A stretch of DNA of 64,000 nt from Amycolatopsis jiangsuensis (GCF_014204865.1 NZ_JACHMG010000001.1:5482501-5546500), one strand, 5' to 3'; counted from the stretch's first letter, positions 1 through 8,527 are shown. Numbers and translations are program-made. The notes: generated by a model from the sequence alone, not told the origin.

Positions 1-924
1 AATTCGGTGCTGTCACAGCCGTCCGACTCGGGCATGATCCGGATCGACGAGGAGAGCAACCGCGGCGTGTCGGTGGCCACCGACTGCAACGCGAAGTTCG
101 TTTACCTCGATCCGTACCGCGGCGCGCAGCTGGCGCTCGCCGAGGCCTACCGCAACGTCGCCACCGGCGGCGCGACACCGGTCGCGGTGTCCGACTGCCT
201 CAACTTCGGCGCGCCGACCGACCCCGGCGTGATGTGGCAGTTCGAACAGGCCGTGCACGGTCTCGCGGACGGCTGCGTCGAGCTGGGCATCCCGGTCACC
301 GGCGGCAACGTGAGCTTCTTCAACCAGACCGGCGACACGGCCATCCTGCCCACCCCGGTGGTCGCCGTACTGGGCGTGATCGACGACGTGCGCCGCCGGA
401 TCCCGACCGGAATCGGCGCGGAGGCCGGGGAAACCCTGCTGTTGCTGGGCGAGACCCACGACGAGCTGGACGGCTCGGCCTGGGCCCGCGAGCTGCACGG
501 GCACCTCGGCGGCGTGCCCCCGCGGGTGGACCTGGCGAGGGAGAAGCTGCTGGGCGAAATCCTGGTGGCGGGCTCGCGCGACGGGATGATCTCCGCCGCG
601 CACGACCTCGCCGACGGTGGCCTCGCCCAGGCCCTCACCGAGACCGTCCTGATCGGACAGTGTGGTGCCCGGGTGTTCCTGGACCGTGATCAGGACCCGT
701 TCGTGCAGCTGTTCTCGGAGTCGGCCGGCCGGGTGCTGGTGGCGGTCCCGCGGACCGAGGAGCTGCGGTTCACCGAGATGTGCACCGCCCGCGGTCTGCC
801 GTGGCGCAAGACCGGAGTGGTGGACCCGGAATCCGGCACCCTCGAGCTGCAGGGGCTGACCGAGTTCAGCCTGGACGAACTCCGCGCGGCCTGGGAAAGC
901 ACGCTCCCGGCCCTGTTCGACTGA
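1..924 (+). CDS. purL: Phosphoribosylformylglycinamidine synthase large subunit PurL, C-terminal part (5' truncated)
   Basis: The reading frame is open from the first base, so the gene begins upstream of the window; only about the last 307 residues are present. PurL carries out the ATP-dependent amidation of FGAR to FGAM, the fourth step of purine synthesis. Family landmarks seen are [13 protein letters not shown] near the start, a [19 protein letters not shown] stretch, the [12 protein letters not shown] segment and the [10 protein letters not shown] loop, which belong to the second AIRS-type ATP-binding half. The stop codon lies only three bases before the stop of the convergent minus-strand gene. 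purF and purM follow about 8.6 kb downstream after an accessory insertion. Confidence 0.96.
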   Translation, partial: NSVLSQPSDSGMIRIDEESNRGVSVATDCNAKFVYLDPYRGAQLALAEAYRNVATGGATPVAVSDCLNFGAPTDPGVMWQFEQAVHGLADGCVELGIPVTGGNVSFFNQTGDTAILPTPVVAVLGVIDDVRRRIPTGIGAEAGETLLLLGETHDELDGSAWARELHGHLGGVPPRVDLAREKLLGEILVAGSRDGMISAAHDLADGGLAQALTETVLIGQCGARVFLDRDQDPFVQLFSESAGRVLVAVPRTEELRFTEMCTARGLPWRKTGVVDPESGTLELQGLTEFSLDELRAAWESTLPALFD

Positions 925-927
925 CCG

Positions 928-1956
928 TCAGCCGCGCGCCTCGATGCGCGCGGTTCCCTCCTGCTCCGGGTCGACGTGCAGCTGCCAGCTTTCCGGCAGC
1001 TGCACGTTGACGCCGTCGGTCCGGACGGTGGTGTCTTCCAGCTGCACCCGAGTCGGCATCCGGGCGAATCGGAGGTCGGCCTCGCCTCGGAAGGACGCCT
1101 GGCAGAGGTCGAGTTCGCCTTCGAACACCGCGTCGGTGAACCACACGCCTGCACCGAACTTGGTGGAGTGGAAAACGGCCTGATCGGCGAAGGTGGCTAG
1201 CTTGAAGCTTGCCTGCCCGTTGAAGGACATGCCGAAGAAGACCGCACTGCTCTGGAACCGGGTCCCGCGGCAGGTGAAGTAGCAGTCGTCCGTGGTCAGA
1301 GCTTGGCTGAAGGCAGCAACCTCGGCGATGACGCAGTCGCCGATGACCACGGCCTCGTGCAGGCGCGCGTTGTCGAGCCGGAGATTGCCGACTCGGCGCT
1401 TGTTCAGGAAGAAGGACTCCAGGAACGCATCCCGGAGATCCAGCCGGTAGGACGCGGAGGCCGCTTCGGAAGCGTCGGGAAGCAGGTCTCCGATCAGCCG
1501 TTGCGCGGTGAGCCGCACCTGGCGTTCCCGCTTGTGGTCCGGATCCTCGCCCTCGGGATCGAATGGGCGGCGCAGGTAGGCGCACAGCACGTCGAGCACC
1601 GTCTGCGTGTACCCCGGACGGCTGCGGGCGAGCCCGGCCAGCGCGTGCATCGCGCCGACGCGCACCTGGTCGGCCTCGTGCCCGAGCAGCTCCACAGCCC
1701 TGGCGAACCGTTCGTCGGAAATCCGTTCGCGGTCCAGTTCGTGGCGCTGTTGCTCGACTTCCTGCCGGGCTTCCTCGACCTTGCGGCGGCGGTCGTTGAG
1801 CCACAACGCGTACAGCGCGACCACCGCGCCGGCGGCCAGGCCGCCGGTCTTGAGTGCGTCGGCGCGGCTGGTCGCGGGGTCGGTCAGCAACCAGCCGCCG
1901 ACCCCGCACAACAGCACGACGGACGCGGCGAACGTCCAGACCAGCGGGGACCGCAC
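928..1956 (-). CDS. Membrane-anchored pentapeptide-repeat-like protein
   Basis: The 342-residue protein has an N-terminal hydrophobic segment (about residues 5-25), a second one (about 38-52), then a charged coiled-coil-like stretch (residues 55-80, rich in E, R and Q). The C-terminal half has F/L-A-x-F spaced residues typical of pentapeptide beta-helix proteins (for example ASFKLATFADQAVF and ADLRFARM). The GTG start at 1956 lies three bases after the stop of the upstream minus-strand gene, so the two are probably co-transcribed. The role is unknown. The family suggests a membrane-tethered protein-interaction surface; I see no enzymatic motif. Confidence 0.75.
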   Translation of the reverse strand: MRSPLVWTFAASVVLLCGVGGWLLTDPATSRADALKTGGLAAGAVVALYALWLNDRRRKVEEARQEVEQQRHELDRERISDERFARAVELLGHEADQVRVGAMHALAGLARSRPGYTQTVLDVLCAYLRRPFDPEGEDPDHKRERQVRLTAQRLIGDLLPDASEAASASYRLDLRDAFLESFFLNKRRVGNLRLDNARLHEAVVIGDCVIAEVAAFSQALTTDDCYFTCRGTRFQSSAVFFGMSFNGQASFKLATFADQAVFHSTKFGAGVWFTDAVFEGELDLCQASFRGEADLRFARMPTRVQLEDTTVRTDGVNVQLPESWQLHVDPEQEGTARIEARG

Positions 1957-1959
1957 CGG

Positions 1960-2868
1960 TCAGAAGGCCAGTACCAGGAAGAACCCGACGCACCAGTTGC
2001 CGCCGGTTTCGGTGGCGATCACCGAGCCGTTGGCGTCCTTGCCCGAGAGGGTGCCCTCGAGGTCGGCGGTGACCGTGGAACTGCCGTCGTAGCTGGAGAC
2101 CTTCAGCTGCGGGTCGCCGCCGGTGGCTTCGTCGATGCTGTCCTTCGAGAACGATTCGGTGCCCTGGCAGGTCATCGCGGTGGCGCCGGCGGCGTCCTTG
2201 GCGTTGATCTTCGCGACGAAGTCGTCGACCAGCGCTTTCGCCTCGGCGGGAGCGGTGCCGCCGGTACCGGGCTCGGTGCTCTCCTCGCTCTCTTCCGTCG
2301 ACGGCGACGATTCGATGGTCGGCTCTTCTTCCTCCTGCGAGGAGGTCGGCGCGGGCGGCGGCGCCTGCGTCTGCGCGGTGTTGGTGCCGCCGTCGTCCTT
2401 GCTCAGGAAGAACCCGGGCGCGACGAAGCCGGTGATGCCCACCGCGACCACCACGACGACCGCGATCGCGATACCGATCCACAGCCCGGTCTTGTTGCCT
2501 TTCGGCGGCTGCGGGCCACCGGGCCCGTACTGCTGGTTCGGGTCCCAGCCCTGCTGTGGGAACTGCTGGGTGCCCGGGTACTGCTGCCCGTACGGCTGGC
2601 CGTACTGCTGCGTGCCCGGATACTGCTGCGCGTTCGGGTCCCATCCCGGCGGTTGCTGCGCGTTGGGATCCCACCCGGGCTGCTGCGGCTGCTGCGCGTT
2701 CGGATCCCAGCCAGGCTGCTGCGGCGGCTGCGCGTTCGGGTCCCACCCGGGCTGCTGTTGCTGCGCGTTGGGATCCCAGCCCGGCTGCTGGGGCACGCCG
2801 CCGGACCCGGGCTGCCAGCCCTGTCCGTAGGGGTCCCCGCCCGGCCCGGGCTGCGGTGGGTAGGTCAT
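1960..2868 (-). CDS. Single-pass membrane protein with GWDPNAQ repeats and an extracytoplasmic C-terminal domain
   Basis: The ATG at 2868 is preferred over the longer frame because GGAG sits just before it and the protein then begins MTYPPQPGPGGDPYGQG. The N-terminal cytosolic arm (about 115 residues) holds five GWDPNAQ copies and one GWDPNQQ variant in Q/P/G-rich sequence. A transmembrane helix (LWIGIAIAVVVVVAVGITGF) follows, then an acidic Ser/Glu linker and a roughly 100-residue folded domain with two Cys, resembling the small extracytoplasmic domains of many actinobacterial DUF4878-like proteins. The P/Q-rich arm followed by one membrane helix is a common actinobacterial envelope-protein layout; the function is unknown. 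Confidence 0.75.
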   Translation of the reverse strand: MTYPPQPGPGGDPYGQGWQPGSGGVPQQPGWDPNAQQQQPGWDPNAQPPQQPGWDPNAQQPQQPGWDPNAQQPPGWDPNAQQYPGTQQYGQPYGQQYPGTQQFPQQGWDPNQQYGPGGPQPPKGNKTGLWIGIAIAVVVVVAVGITGFVAPGFFLSKDDGGTNTAQTQAPPPAPTSSQEEEEPTIESSPSTEESEESTEPGTGGTAPAEAKALVDDFVAKINAKDAAGATAMTCQGTESFSKDSIDEATGGDPQLKVSSYDGSSTVTADLEGTLSGKDANGSVIATETGGNWCVGFFLVLAF

Positions 2869-2988
2869 CTCCGGTTCCGCCTTCCTGCTGCACCGATTCG
2901 CGCCGCGGTGTGACGGCCCGCCGGCGCCGGCGGTTCCGTCCGCCCAGGGGTCGCATTCTTCCAAGGCGGGCAGCCCGCGCACACAGGC

Positions 2989-3033
2989 GGCTCCCGGCCG
3001 CCGCACCCGGCAGGGGCGCGGCGACCGGGAGCC
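2989..3033 (-). terminator. Strong hairpin downstream of the first GH25 gene
   Basis: Arms 2989-3004 and 3018-3033 form a 16-bp GC-rich stem with one mismatch and a 13-base loop. It lies 12 bases beyond the stop of the minus-strand muramidase gene and ahead of the next minus-strand gene. There is no T tract, as is usual for actinobacterial terminators. Confidence 0.6.
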
Positions 3034-3045
3034 TCGGCGAGCGGA

Positions 3046-3921
3046 TCAGCCGTTCGCGAGTGCCTGCAGCCGGTCGAAGGCACCGTTGAAGGTGTCCTGG
3101 TCCAGCGGGCTCGAGGTGTACTGCCACACGGTGTAGACGCCCCAGTTGAACGGCAGCGTGCCCACCGAAGAGGCGTAGCGCGCCACCCACAGCGGTGCGG
3201 TGCTGGAGAAGTCCGCGCTCACGCACTGGTTCCACCAGCTCGTCGACGTGTAGATCACCGGCCAGCGGCCGGTCTTGGCGTGGTAGGTGTCGTGGAAGTC
3301 CTTGATCCACGCGGTCATCGCCGCTTTGCTGAGCCCGTAGCAGGTCGCGCCGTAGGGGTTGTACTCCATGTCCAGTGCGCCGGGCAGCGTCTTGCCGTCC
3401 TTCGACCAGCCACCGCCGTGCGCGACGAAGTAGTTCGCCTGCGCCGCGCCACTGGCGGTGTTCGGGGTGGCGAAGTGGTAGGCGCCCCGGATGAAGCCCT
3501 GGTTGTAGGAGCCGTTGTACTGCTGCGCGAAGTACGGGTTGGTGTAGTTCGTGCTTTCGGTCGCCTTGGTCCAGACGAATCGCTTGCCCTGGTTCCACCA
3601 GTTCGCCCAGTCGACGTTGCCCTGGTAGCTGGCGACGTCCATGCCGGCCACGGTGGCCAGCTCCTGGTTCGGCGCGGCGGTCCCGGGTTGCGGCTGCTGT
3701 GCGGCAGCACGCGTTGCCGGGGTGGACTGGTCACCCTCGACGCGCCGGATCTGCGAACCCATGGCGTGGTTGTGCGCCTGGATGTCGGCGTTGATCGCGG
3801 CCACGTCGGCCGTCTCGGGTGTGGCCGAGGCCTGGGTCGAGGCACCGAGCAGGAGTGCCACGGCCGGAACGGCCAGGATGGAGAACAGCGTGCTGCGCCG
3901 TCCTCTTCGGGGAGTGGACAT
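3046..3921 (-). CDS. Secreted GH25 muramidase (lysozyme), copy 1
   Basis: This 291-residue protein has a Sec signal peptide (RRGRRS followed by a hydrophobic core and an A-S-A cleavage region near residue 33), a Gln/Pro-rich linker, and a GH25 catalytic domain from about residue 93. The catalytic acids of the family are visible: D95 in GMDVASYQG and the DxE pair D184/E186 in ALDMEYNPYG. GH25 enzymes hydrolyse the beta-1,4 bond between MurNAc and GlcNAc in peptidoglycan. A paralogue lies directly upstream on the same strand. The role could be wall remodelling or attack on other bacteria; the sequence does not decide between them. Confidence 0.9.
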   Translation of the reverse strand: MSTPRRGRRSTLFSILAVPAVALLLGASTQASATPETADVAAINADIQAHNHAMGSQIRRVEGDQSTPATRAAAQQPQPGTAAPNQELATVAGMDVASYQGNVDWANWWNQGKRFVWTKATESTNYTNPYFAQQYNGSYNQGFIRGAYHFATPNTASGAAQANYFVAHGGGWSKDGKTLPGALDMEYNPYGATCYGLSKAAMTAWIKDFHDTYHAKTGRWPVIYTSTSWWNQCVSADFSSTAPLWVARYASSVGTLPFNWGVYTVWQYTSSPLDQDTFNGAFDRLQALANG

Positions 3922-4094
3922 GGTCGAATCCCTTCACAGATACCCTCGCTGAGGGCGGCTATGTGCAGGTAGCCGCCCGGGTGAGATTCTTGGCCACGAA
4001 TCGGCGTTTGTCACCAAGTTCCGTGAAAATGAATGGGCAAGTGGGTGAATTTCCTCGGCTGCCGCTCAGCAATTCGTGACCTGACCACAAATGT

Positions 4095-4907
4095 TCACCC
4101 GATTGCCAGATTGTGTAACGAAGCTGTGCTTCCGTTGAGCCAGTTCTGGTCTCCCGGCAGTGTGCCGGAGTTCGCGAACTGCCAGATCGTCTGCTGTCCC
4201 CAGCCCGCGGGTAGTTCGCCGACCTGGCTGTTGTAGCGCGCGAGCCACAACGGGTTCGCGCCGAACGCGGCGCTGTTGCCGGTACAGCGTTTCCACCAGC
4301 TCGTGGACGTGTAGATGGTCGGCGGCCGGCCGGTGCGTGCGCGGTACGTGTCGGAGAACGCCTTGATCCACGCGACCATGCCTGCCGCGTCCTTGCCGTA
4401 ACACGTTTCGCCGTAGGGGTTGTATTCCGCGTCGAGTGCGCCGGGCAGCGTCTTGCCGTCCTTCGACCAGCCACCACCGTGCGCGAGGAAGTAGTTCGCC
4501 TGCGCGGCGCCGTCGGACACGTCCGGGCGCGCGAAGTGGTACGAACCACGGATGAGCCCGGCGCCGTAGGAGCCGTCGTACTGCTGCGCGAACTGCGGGC
4601 TGATGAACCCGGTGCCCTCGGTTGCCTTGACGTAGACGAACTTCGCGCCCGCGCGCGCCGCGGCCACCCAGTCCACCGCGCCCTGGTGTCCACTCACGTC
4701 GTGGCCGAGCAGCTGCGCGTTCGCGCTGTACTCGACCGGGCTGCCCGCCACGCCCTCGTGCTTCGCGATCTGCGAACCGGCGTAGTTCCCTTCCGCGCCG
4801 GCGTAGCTCGGGGCCGCGGACGCCGCGGGAGAAAGGCAGAGCGACACACAGGTGAAACCGGCGGCCAGCGCCGCGCTCCAGCGCAGCAGCGGATGACGAG
4901 ACTTCAC
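4095..4907 (-). CDS. Secreted GH25 muramidase (lysozyme), copy 2
   Basis: The GTG at 4907 was chosen because GGGAG precedes it and the protein then begins with a short basic signal peptide (KSRHPLLRW, hydrophobic core, cut near SAAPS). The longer frame would start inside unlikely sequence. The GH25 domain starts near residue 66, with D70 in GHDVSGHQG and the DxE pair D159/E161 in ALDAEYNPYG. The segment around AHGGGWSKDGKTLPGAL is identical in copy 1, so the pair arose by tandem duplication, while signal and linker have diverged. It is probably transcribed separately, since 173 bases separate the copies. Confidence 0.9.
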   Translation of the reverse strand: MKSRHPLLRWSAALAAGFTCVSLCLSPAASAAPSYAGAEGNYAGSQIAKHEGVAGSPVEYSANAQLLGHDVSGHQGAVDWVAAARAGAKFVYVKATEGTGFISPQFAQQYDGSYGAGLIRGSYHFARPDVSDGAAQANYFLAHGGGWSKDGKTLPGALDAEYNPYGETCYGKDAAGMVAWIKAFSDTYRARTGRPPTIYTSTSWWKRCTGNSAAFGANPLWLARYNSQVGELPAGWGQQTIWQFANSGTLPGDQNWLNGSTASLHNLAIG

Positions 4908-5045
4908 GCTGGACTCCCAACCGGACGCGTGTACTCCTGCGATCGTCACCCTGCCCGCCTGCCGCGATTCCAGCGAATCGGTGATCACTCACGCGGGTGA
5001 AATGCCCAGGTCAGAAGGTTGTGGAAAATCCGGTGGGTGACCCGC

Positions 5046-5699
5046 TCAGCGACGCTCGTCGGCGAGTGCGCGCAGCAAGTGCTCGGCCGGCACCACCGCG
5101 GTGATCGCCTCGTGCGGGTTGATCGCCACCGGATGCCCGGCGAGCAGACCGACGATGTCGCGGCCCAGTACGGCGCGCGCATGCGGCCACGCGCGCGGCA
5201 CCAACGCCTTGCTCGTGTAGGCGGGCACGAGGACCCGGCCGTCGGTGTTGTGGAAGCCGATCACCGTGCGCTGCACCGGGGACAGCGCGTAGACGAACAG
5301 CGTGGAGTCCAAAATGGCCCGTGGCAGGTCCTCGGCCGGACGGTGTTCCGCGCGCACGAGCTGCAGCAGCCGTTCGAGATCGGAGCGCGGTTCGGGGAAT
5401 CCGAGTGCCTTGGGTGAGGGCCGGTAACGGTCGTTGGGGTGGAAGTCCTCGACGACGTCGCCCGCGGCGTTGACCGGATAGGCGCCGACCACGGCCCACG
5501 ACGGCACCGGGCCGCGGGCGTCGAACGCCTCGTCGATGACGTACAGCCAGCTGTTCGGGTTGGTGCGGGCGTTGTCCCGCATCTCGGCGGTGATCTCAGG
5601 TTTGCCCTGCGGTCCGCGGCGTGGATACGCGTTCCGCCGCGCGCGCCGCCCTGCCGGGCCCCGGGAAACCATCCGATCTGCCTCGTCCCGCTGCGCCAT
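5046..5699 (-). CDS. SseB-like, type VII secretion-associated protein
   Basis: The ATG at 5699 (MAQRDEADRM) has GAGGGA six bases upstream, giving 217 residues. After a basic tail comes a globular domain with NPNSWLYVIDEAFD, WAVVGAYPVNAAGDV and RYRPSPKALGFPEPRSDLERLLQL. I recall this pattern from actinobacterial proteins labelled type VII secretion system-associated, which resemble the SseB fold, but I cannot confirm it by search. It has no signal peptide or membrane segment, so it is cytosolic. It stands alone, divergent from the SCP-like gene, and is 43 kb from the ESX-like locus in this window. No catalytic motif is seen. Confidence 0.6.
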   Translation of the reverse strand: MAQRDEADRMVSRGPAGRRARRNAYPRRGPQGKPEITAEMRDNARTNPNSWLYVIDEAFDARGPVPSWAVVGAYPVNAAGDVVEDFHPNDRYRPSPKALGFPEPRSDLERLLQLVRAEHRPAEDLPRAILDSTLFVYALSPVQRTVIGFHNTDGRVLVPAYTSKALVPRAWPHARAVLGRDIVGLLAGHPVAINPHEAITAVVPAEHLLRALADERR

Positions 5700-5758
5700 C
5701 GCCGTCCCTCGGTGCCGGGTGCCTGAAAGTCCGTCCGCCGTCACTCTACTGTTGAGGG

Positions 5759-6139
5759 ATGGCCTCTTCGCGTTCGGTCGATCCCGCTCAGTTACGGGCG
5801 GCGGTACTGGCGGTTTCGGGCTGGTTGCGAGGTGAGGGGCCGGATCCGGCTCGCGGTGAGCTGGCCGCCGCGGTGCGGCTGAGCCTGCGGGTGCTCGCCC
5901 AGGACGCGCCAGGACACAGCGTCGAGGTGCGGGTACCGCCGTTCGCCGCAGTGCAGTGCGTCGAAGGGCCCAGGCACACCCGCGGCACGCCGCCGAACGT
6001 CGTCGAAACGGATCCGCGCACCTGGCTGGAACTGGCCACCGGTCTGCTGAGCTGGGCCGACGCGCTCGGCACCGCGCGGGTTTCGGCCTCGGGCAGCCGC
6101 GCTGACCTGGACCATTGGCTGCCGGTGCTGCGGCTGTAG
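5759..6139 (+). CDS. Sterol carrier (SCP-like) family protein upstream of purF
   Basis: A 126-residue cytosolic protein. Its position fits the conserved small SCP-type gene that sits near purF in actinobacteria (Rv0807 in M. tuberculosis). The sequence shows an N-terminal helical part, a central RVPPFAAVQC strand region, and a C-terminal amphipathic helix (WLELATGLLSWADALG) of the kind that closes SCP pockets. TACTGT at 5747-5752 ends six bases before the ATG, so the message may be leaderless, although TTGAGGG could also act as a ribosome site. Its ligand is unknown, and the link to purine synthesis is only positional. Confidence 0.7.
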   Translation: MASSRSVDPAQLRAAVLAVSGWLRGEGPDPARGELAAAVRLSLRVLAQDAPGHSVEVRVPPFAAVQCVEGPRHTRGTPPNVVETDPRTWLELATGLLSWADALGTARVSASGSRADLDHWLPVLRL

Positions 6140-6316
6140 TTTCGGTCAGTCAATTGCCCGAACCGGTGTTCAACGAGCGCGGTACTCCGTAGAATCCTCG
6201 GGGCCGGTCCCCGGCGCGGTCTGTGCCGTGCCGCGCCGGTGGACACTTCGCGTGTATTTTGGGTGGTCGGACTTCGGTCGCCCAGACCGACGAGCGGCGT
6301 AGGAAAGGGCCCGGTC

Positions 6317-7195
6317 ATGAACGCGGTGAACGCGTCCGGCGGCGAGCAGAGCCTCGGCCCGACAGCGCGCCGGATGATCCTCGGATCGCAGCTGCGCAAG
6401 CTGCGCGAGGAGGCCGGGATCACCCGGCAGCAGGCCGGGTACAACATCCGCGGCTCGGAGTCGAAGATCTCGCGGCTGGAGCTCGGCCGTGTCGGCTTCA
6501 AGGAACGTGACGTCGCCGATCTGCTCACCATGTACGGCGTCGGCGAGGAGCAGGAGCGCCAGGCGTTCCTCGACATGGTCAAGCAGTCCAACGAGGCCGG
6601 CTGGTGGCGCAAGTTCGGTGAGACGGTGCCGACCTGGTTCACCGACCTGGTCGGCCTGGAGGAAGCCGCGTCCCGGATCCAGATCTGGGAGCCGCTGTTC
6701 GTGTCCGGCCTGCTGCAGATCGAACCGTACGCGCGGGCGATCTTCAGCCACGGCCGCCCGGAGATGGCCGACGAACGCGTGGACCAGCTGGTGGCCCTGC
6801 GCATGCGGCGGCAGAAGATGCTGGCCCGCCCCGACGCGCCGCGGATCTGGGCAGTGCTCGACGAATCGGTGCTCTACCGTCCGATCGGCGGGCCGAAGGT
6901 GTTCAAGCAGCAGCTCGAATACCTGCTGGAAGTGACGACGCTGCCGCACGTTTCGGTGCAGATCCTGCCGTACGTCCGAAGTGGCCTGTCCGCGGAACAC
7001 GCGTTCGCCCTGCTGCGCTTCGCCGAAACGGAACTCCCGAACATCGTGTACGTGGAGTACCTGACCGGCGCCCACTACGTCGACAAGCGTGACGAGATCG
7101 AGAAGTACAGCCGAGCCCTGGACCTGCTGGCCGTGGACGCCGAGACCCCGGAACGCAGCCGCTCCCGCATCGCCAAACGCCGCCAGGAGATCTGA
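6317..7195 (+). CDS. XRE-family regulator with DUF5753 (Scr1-type antitoxin-like)
   Basis: The ATG at 6317 has GGAAAGGG upstream; the product is 292 residues. Residues about 20-75 form a helix-turn-helix (LGSQLRKLREEAGITRQQAG, then ISRLELGR), followed by the long DUF5753 ligand or dimerisation domain (LLQIEPYARA, ALRMRRQ, VSVQILPYVRSG). Such regulators are typically paired in actinobacteria with a small DUF397 protein. A DUF397 gene lies 626 bases downstream on the same strand, but the spacer is long and has its own promoter, so this pairing is an inference. A candidate -10 (TAGAAT, 6190-6195) would give a 120-base leader. Confidence 0.88.
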   Translation: MNAVNASGGEQSLGPTARRMILGSQLRKLREEAGITRQQAGYNIRGSESKISRLELGRVGFKERDVADLLTMYGVGEEQERQAFLDMVKQSNEAGWWRKFGETVPTWFTDLVGLEEAASRIQIWEPLFVSGLLQIEPYARAIFSHGRPEMADERVDQLVALRMRRQKMLARPDAPRIWAVLDESVLYRPIGGPKVFKQQLEYLLEVTTLPHVSVQILPYVRSGLSAEHAFALLRFAETELPNIVYVEYLTGAHYVDKRDEIEKYSRALDLLAVDAETPERSRSRIAKRRQEI

Positions 7196-7280
7196 CCGGG
7201 CCGGTCGTTCGGGGGACGTACCGCGCTGGAAGCGAAACGGACCTCGTCCCCGCCCCGCCACGCACCCTCCGCGTGCAAGA

Positions 7281-7494
7281 GTCCCTCTACGACCGGTTCT
7301 TGCCGGGCATGGCGGTCGAGGTTGTCCCTCTACGACCGGTTCCTGCCGGGCAAGGCGGCCGAAGTTGTCCATTGAGGACTGTCCCAGGGCCGGGTCGTCC
7401 CCGCGCGGAGTGCCACCCACGGTCCGGCCATGGACGAGCCCCGCATTGCTCGTGCATCCCTTGGCAGGCAGATGTGCATCCCTTGGCAGGCGGA
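7281..7494. repeat. Two short tandem duplications in the 626-base spacer after the XRE gene
   Basis: A 43-base unit starting GTCCCTCTACGACC occurs at 7281-7323 and, with a few changes, at 7324-7366, followed by the first four bases of a third copy. A 22-base unit built on TGCATCCCTTGGCAGG occurs at 7451-7472 and 7473-7494. No frame in 7196-7700 looks coding, and the rest of this spacer holds nothing I can recognise before the DUF397 promoter at 7707-7757. Confidence 0.7.
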
Positions 7495-7706
7495 CGTCAG
7501 GTCGTGCGCTGGCGCGTCGAGCCTCGGCTACGGGGCCCGGGGTTGAGGCGCCCGCCCCCGTTGCGGGTCCTCGGCGATTCGGGATCGCGCTGTGGTTGCC
7601 GTCGACACGGTGGCTACTTTTCGTGACAATTCACCCCTTCAGGTAGTGCTCCACTCACCTGAGCGGGGACTTTCTACTGAGGTCGTTCGTCACGCTGTGA
7701 GAAATT

Positions 7707-7757
7707 TGCAGAAACTTCTGCACGTGCATTTACCACTGCATGCGCGCGTGCTAGCGT
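7707..7757 (+). promoter_or_regulatory. Promoter of the DUF397 gene with TGCA-type palindromes
   Basis: TTTACC (7729-7734) and TAGCGT (7752-7757) are separated by 17 bases and make a plausible -35/-10 pair. Directly upstream, TGCAGAA-N2-TTCTGCA (7707-7722) is a palindrome, and TGCACGTGCA (7719-7728) is a second perfect palindrome overlapping it. Their position abutting the -35 suits control by an XRE protein, possibly the DUF5753 regulator upstream; no binding data are known to me. Confidence 0.6.
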
Positions 7758-7821
7758 CCCGGTCACAGGCAGATGCACATGCAGATTCCTGAGCTTCTCT
7801 TCGTCTCGGAAGGTGGGCACC

Positions 7822-8061
7822 ATGGCTGAGCGGTTCGAGAACGGTATTCCGGCTGACCGGCTGACCGGCGTCCCGTGGCGCAAAGCGAGTTACAGCGGCG
7901 CCGTGGGCAACTGTGTCGAGGTGGCGCCGCTGACCTCGGGTGAGATCGCGATGCGGAATTCGCGTTTCCCGCAGGGGCCCGCGCTCGTCTACACGCGTGC
8001 GGAGATGGCCGCTTTCCTCGCCGGCGCGAAGGACGGCGAATTCGACGATGTCCTCGGCTGA
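7822..8061 (+). CDS. DUF397 domain protein
   Basis: The ATG at 7822 is preceded by GGAAGGTGGG; the product is 79 residues. It shows the DUF397 hallmark WRKASYSGAVGNCVEVA and the C-terminal pattern in which a tyrosine-containing strand leads into a helix (VYTRAEMAAFLAGAKDGEFDD). DUF397 proteins usually work with XRE/DUF5753 regulators and have been likened to toxin-antitoxin pairs that control development or antibiotic production in Streptomyces. Here the probable partner lies upstream on the same strand. The next gene starts 11 bases before this one ends, so the two are translationally coupled. Confidence 0.9.
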   Translation: MAERFENGIPADRLTGVPWRKASYSGAVGNCVEVAPLTSGEIAMRNSRFPQGPALVYTRAEMAAFLAGAKDGEFDDVLG

Positions 8062-8482
8062 TTTCGCCGGAGCCGGGTACGACGTCGAGCGCGGGCTGCA
8101 CGAGCTGATCGCCCGTGGTTACCAGTTCGTGCATCCGACGGACGAACGCGGCGAAGTGCAAGCCGTGGTCGGAGTGCGGGTGCACGACGAGGTCATCGAC
8201 GTCGTCCGGCTCAACGCGGAGGACGACGTGGAGGCCACTCGCCTCCCGGTCGGCGAGCAGAACATCTTCGCTCCCGAAGCATGGCTGTGGCGTTCGCAGG
8301 GTGAAGCCCCGCGAGTGCTCGCCGAAGTTCTCGCCCTCCCCGACGATTCCGTGCCGGATGGCCGGCTCGCGGCCGCCGGCGACAACACCCCTGCCCGCAA
8401 GCTCGCCGTCGCCCATAGCGCAGCGCAGGGCTGCTGGGTGCCGGGCCGCGGCGGCCGATCGAAATGGCTCGCCGCACGCTGA
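8048..8482 (+). CDS. Conserved hypothetical protein coupled to the DUF397 gene
   Basis: The ATG at 8048 overlaps the end of the DUF397 gene; the product is 144 residues. It begins with a helical segment (FAGAGYDVERGLHELIARGYQFVHPTDERGE), then strand-rich sequence (AVVGVRVHDEVIDVVRLNAEDD), and ends in WLAAR after a basic GRGGRSKW segment. I recall similar proteins in other Pseudonocardiaceae but no assigned function. It has no signal peptide, membrane helix or catalytic motif. Tight coupling to DUF397 suggests that it belongs to the same regulatory unit. Confidence 0.7.
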   Translation: MSSADFAGAGYDVERGLHELIARGYQFVHPTDERGEVQAVVGVRVHDEVIDVVRLNAEDDVEATRLPVGEQNIFAPEAWLWRSQGEAPRVLAEVLALPDDSVPDGRLAAAGDNTPARKLAVAHSAAQGCWVPGRGGRSKWLAAR

Positions 8483-8527
8483 TCTCGGCCGCGTACCACG
8501 GAAGGCCAACGCGAGCACGTCGTCGCG

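Noticed and set aside
866..3598. Long minus-strand open frame of about 910 codons
   Set aside because: It lies out of frame across three well-supported minus-strand genes, is Arg/Gly/Pro-rich without domains, and has no credible start. It is a GC-driven shadow.
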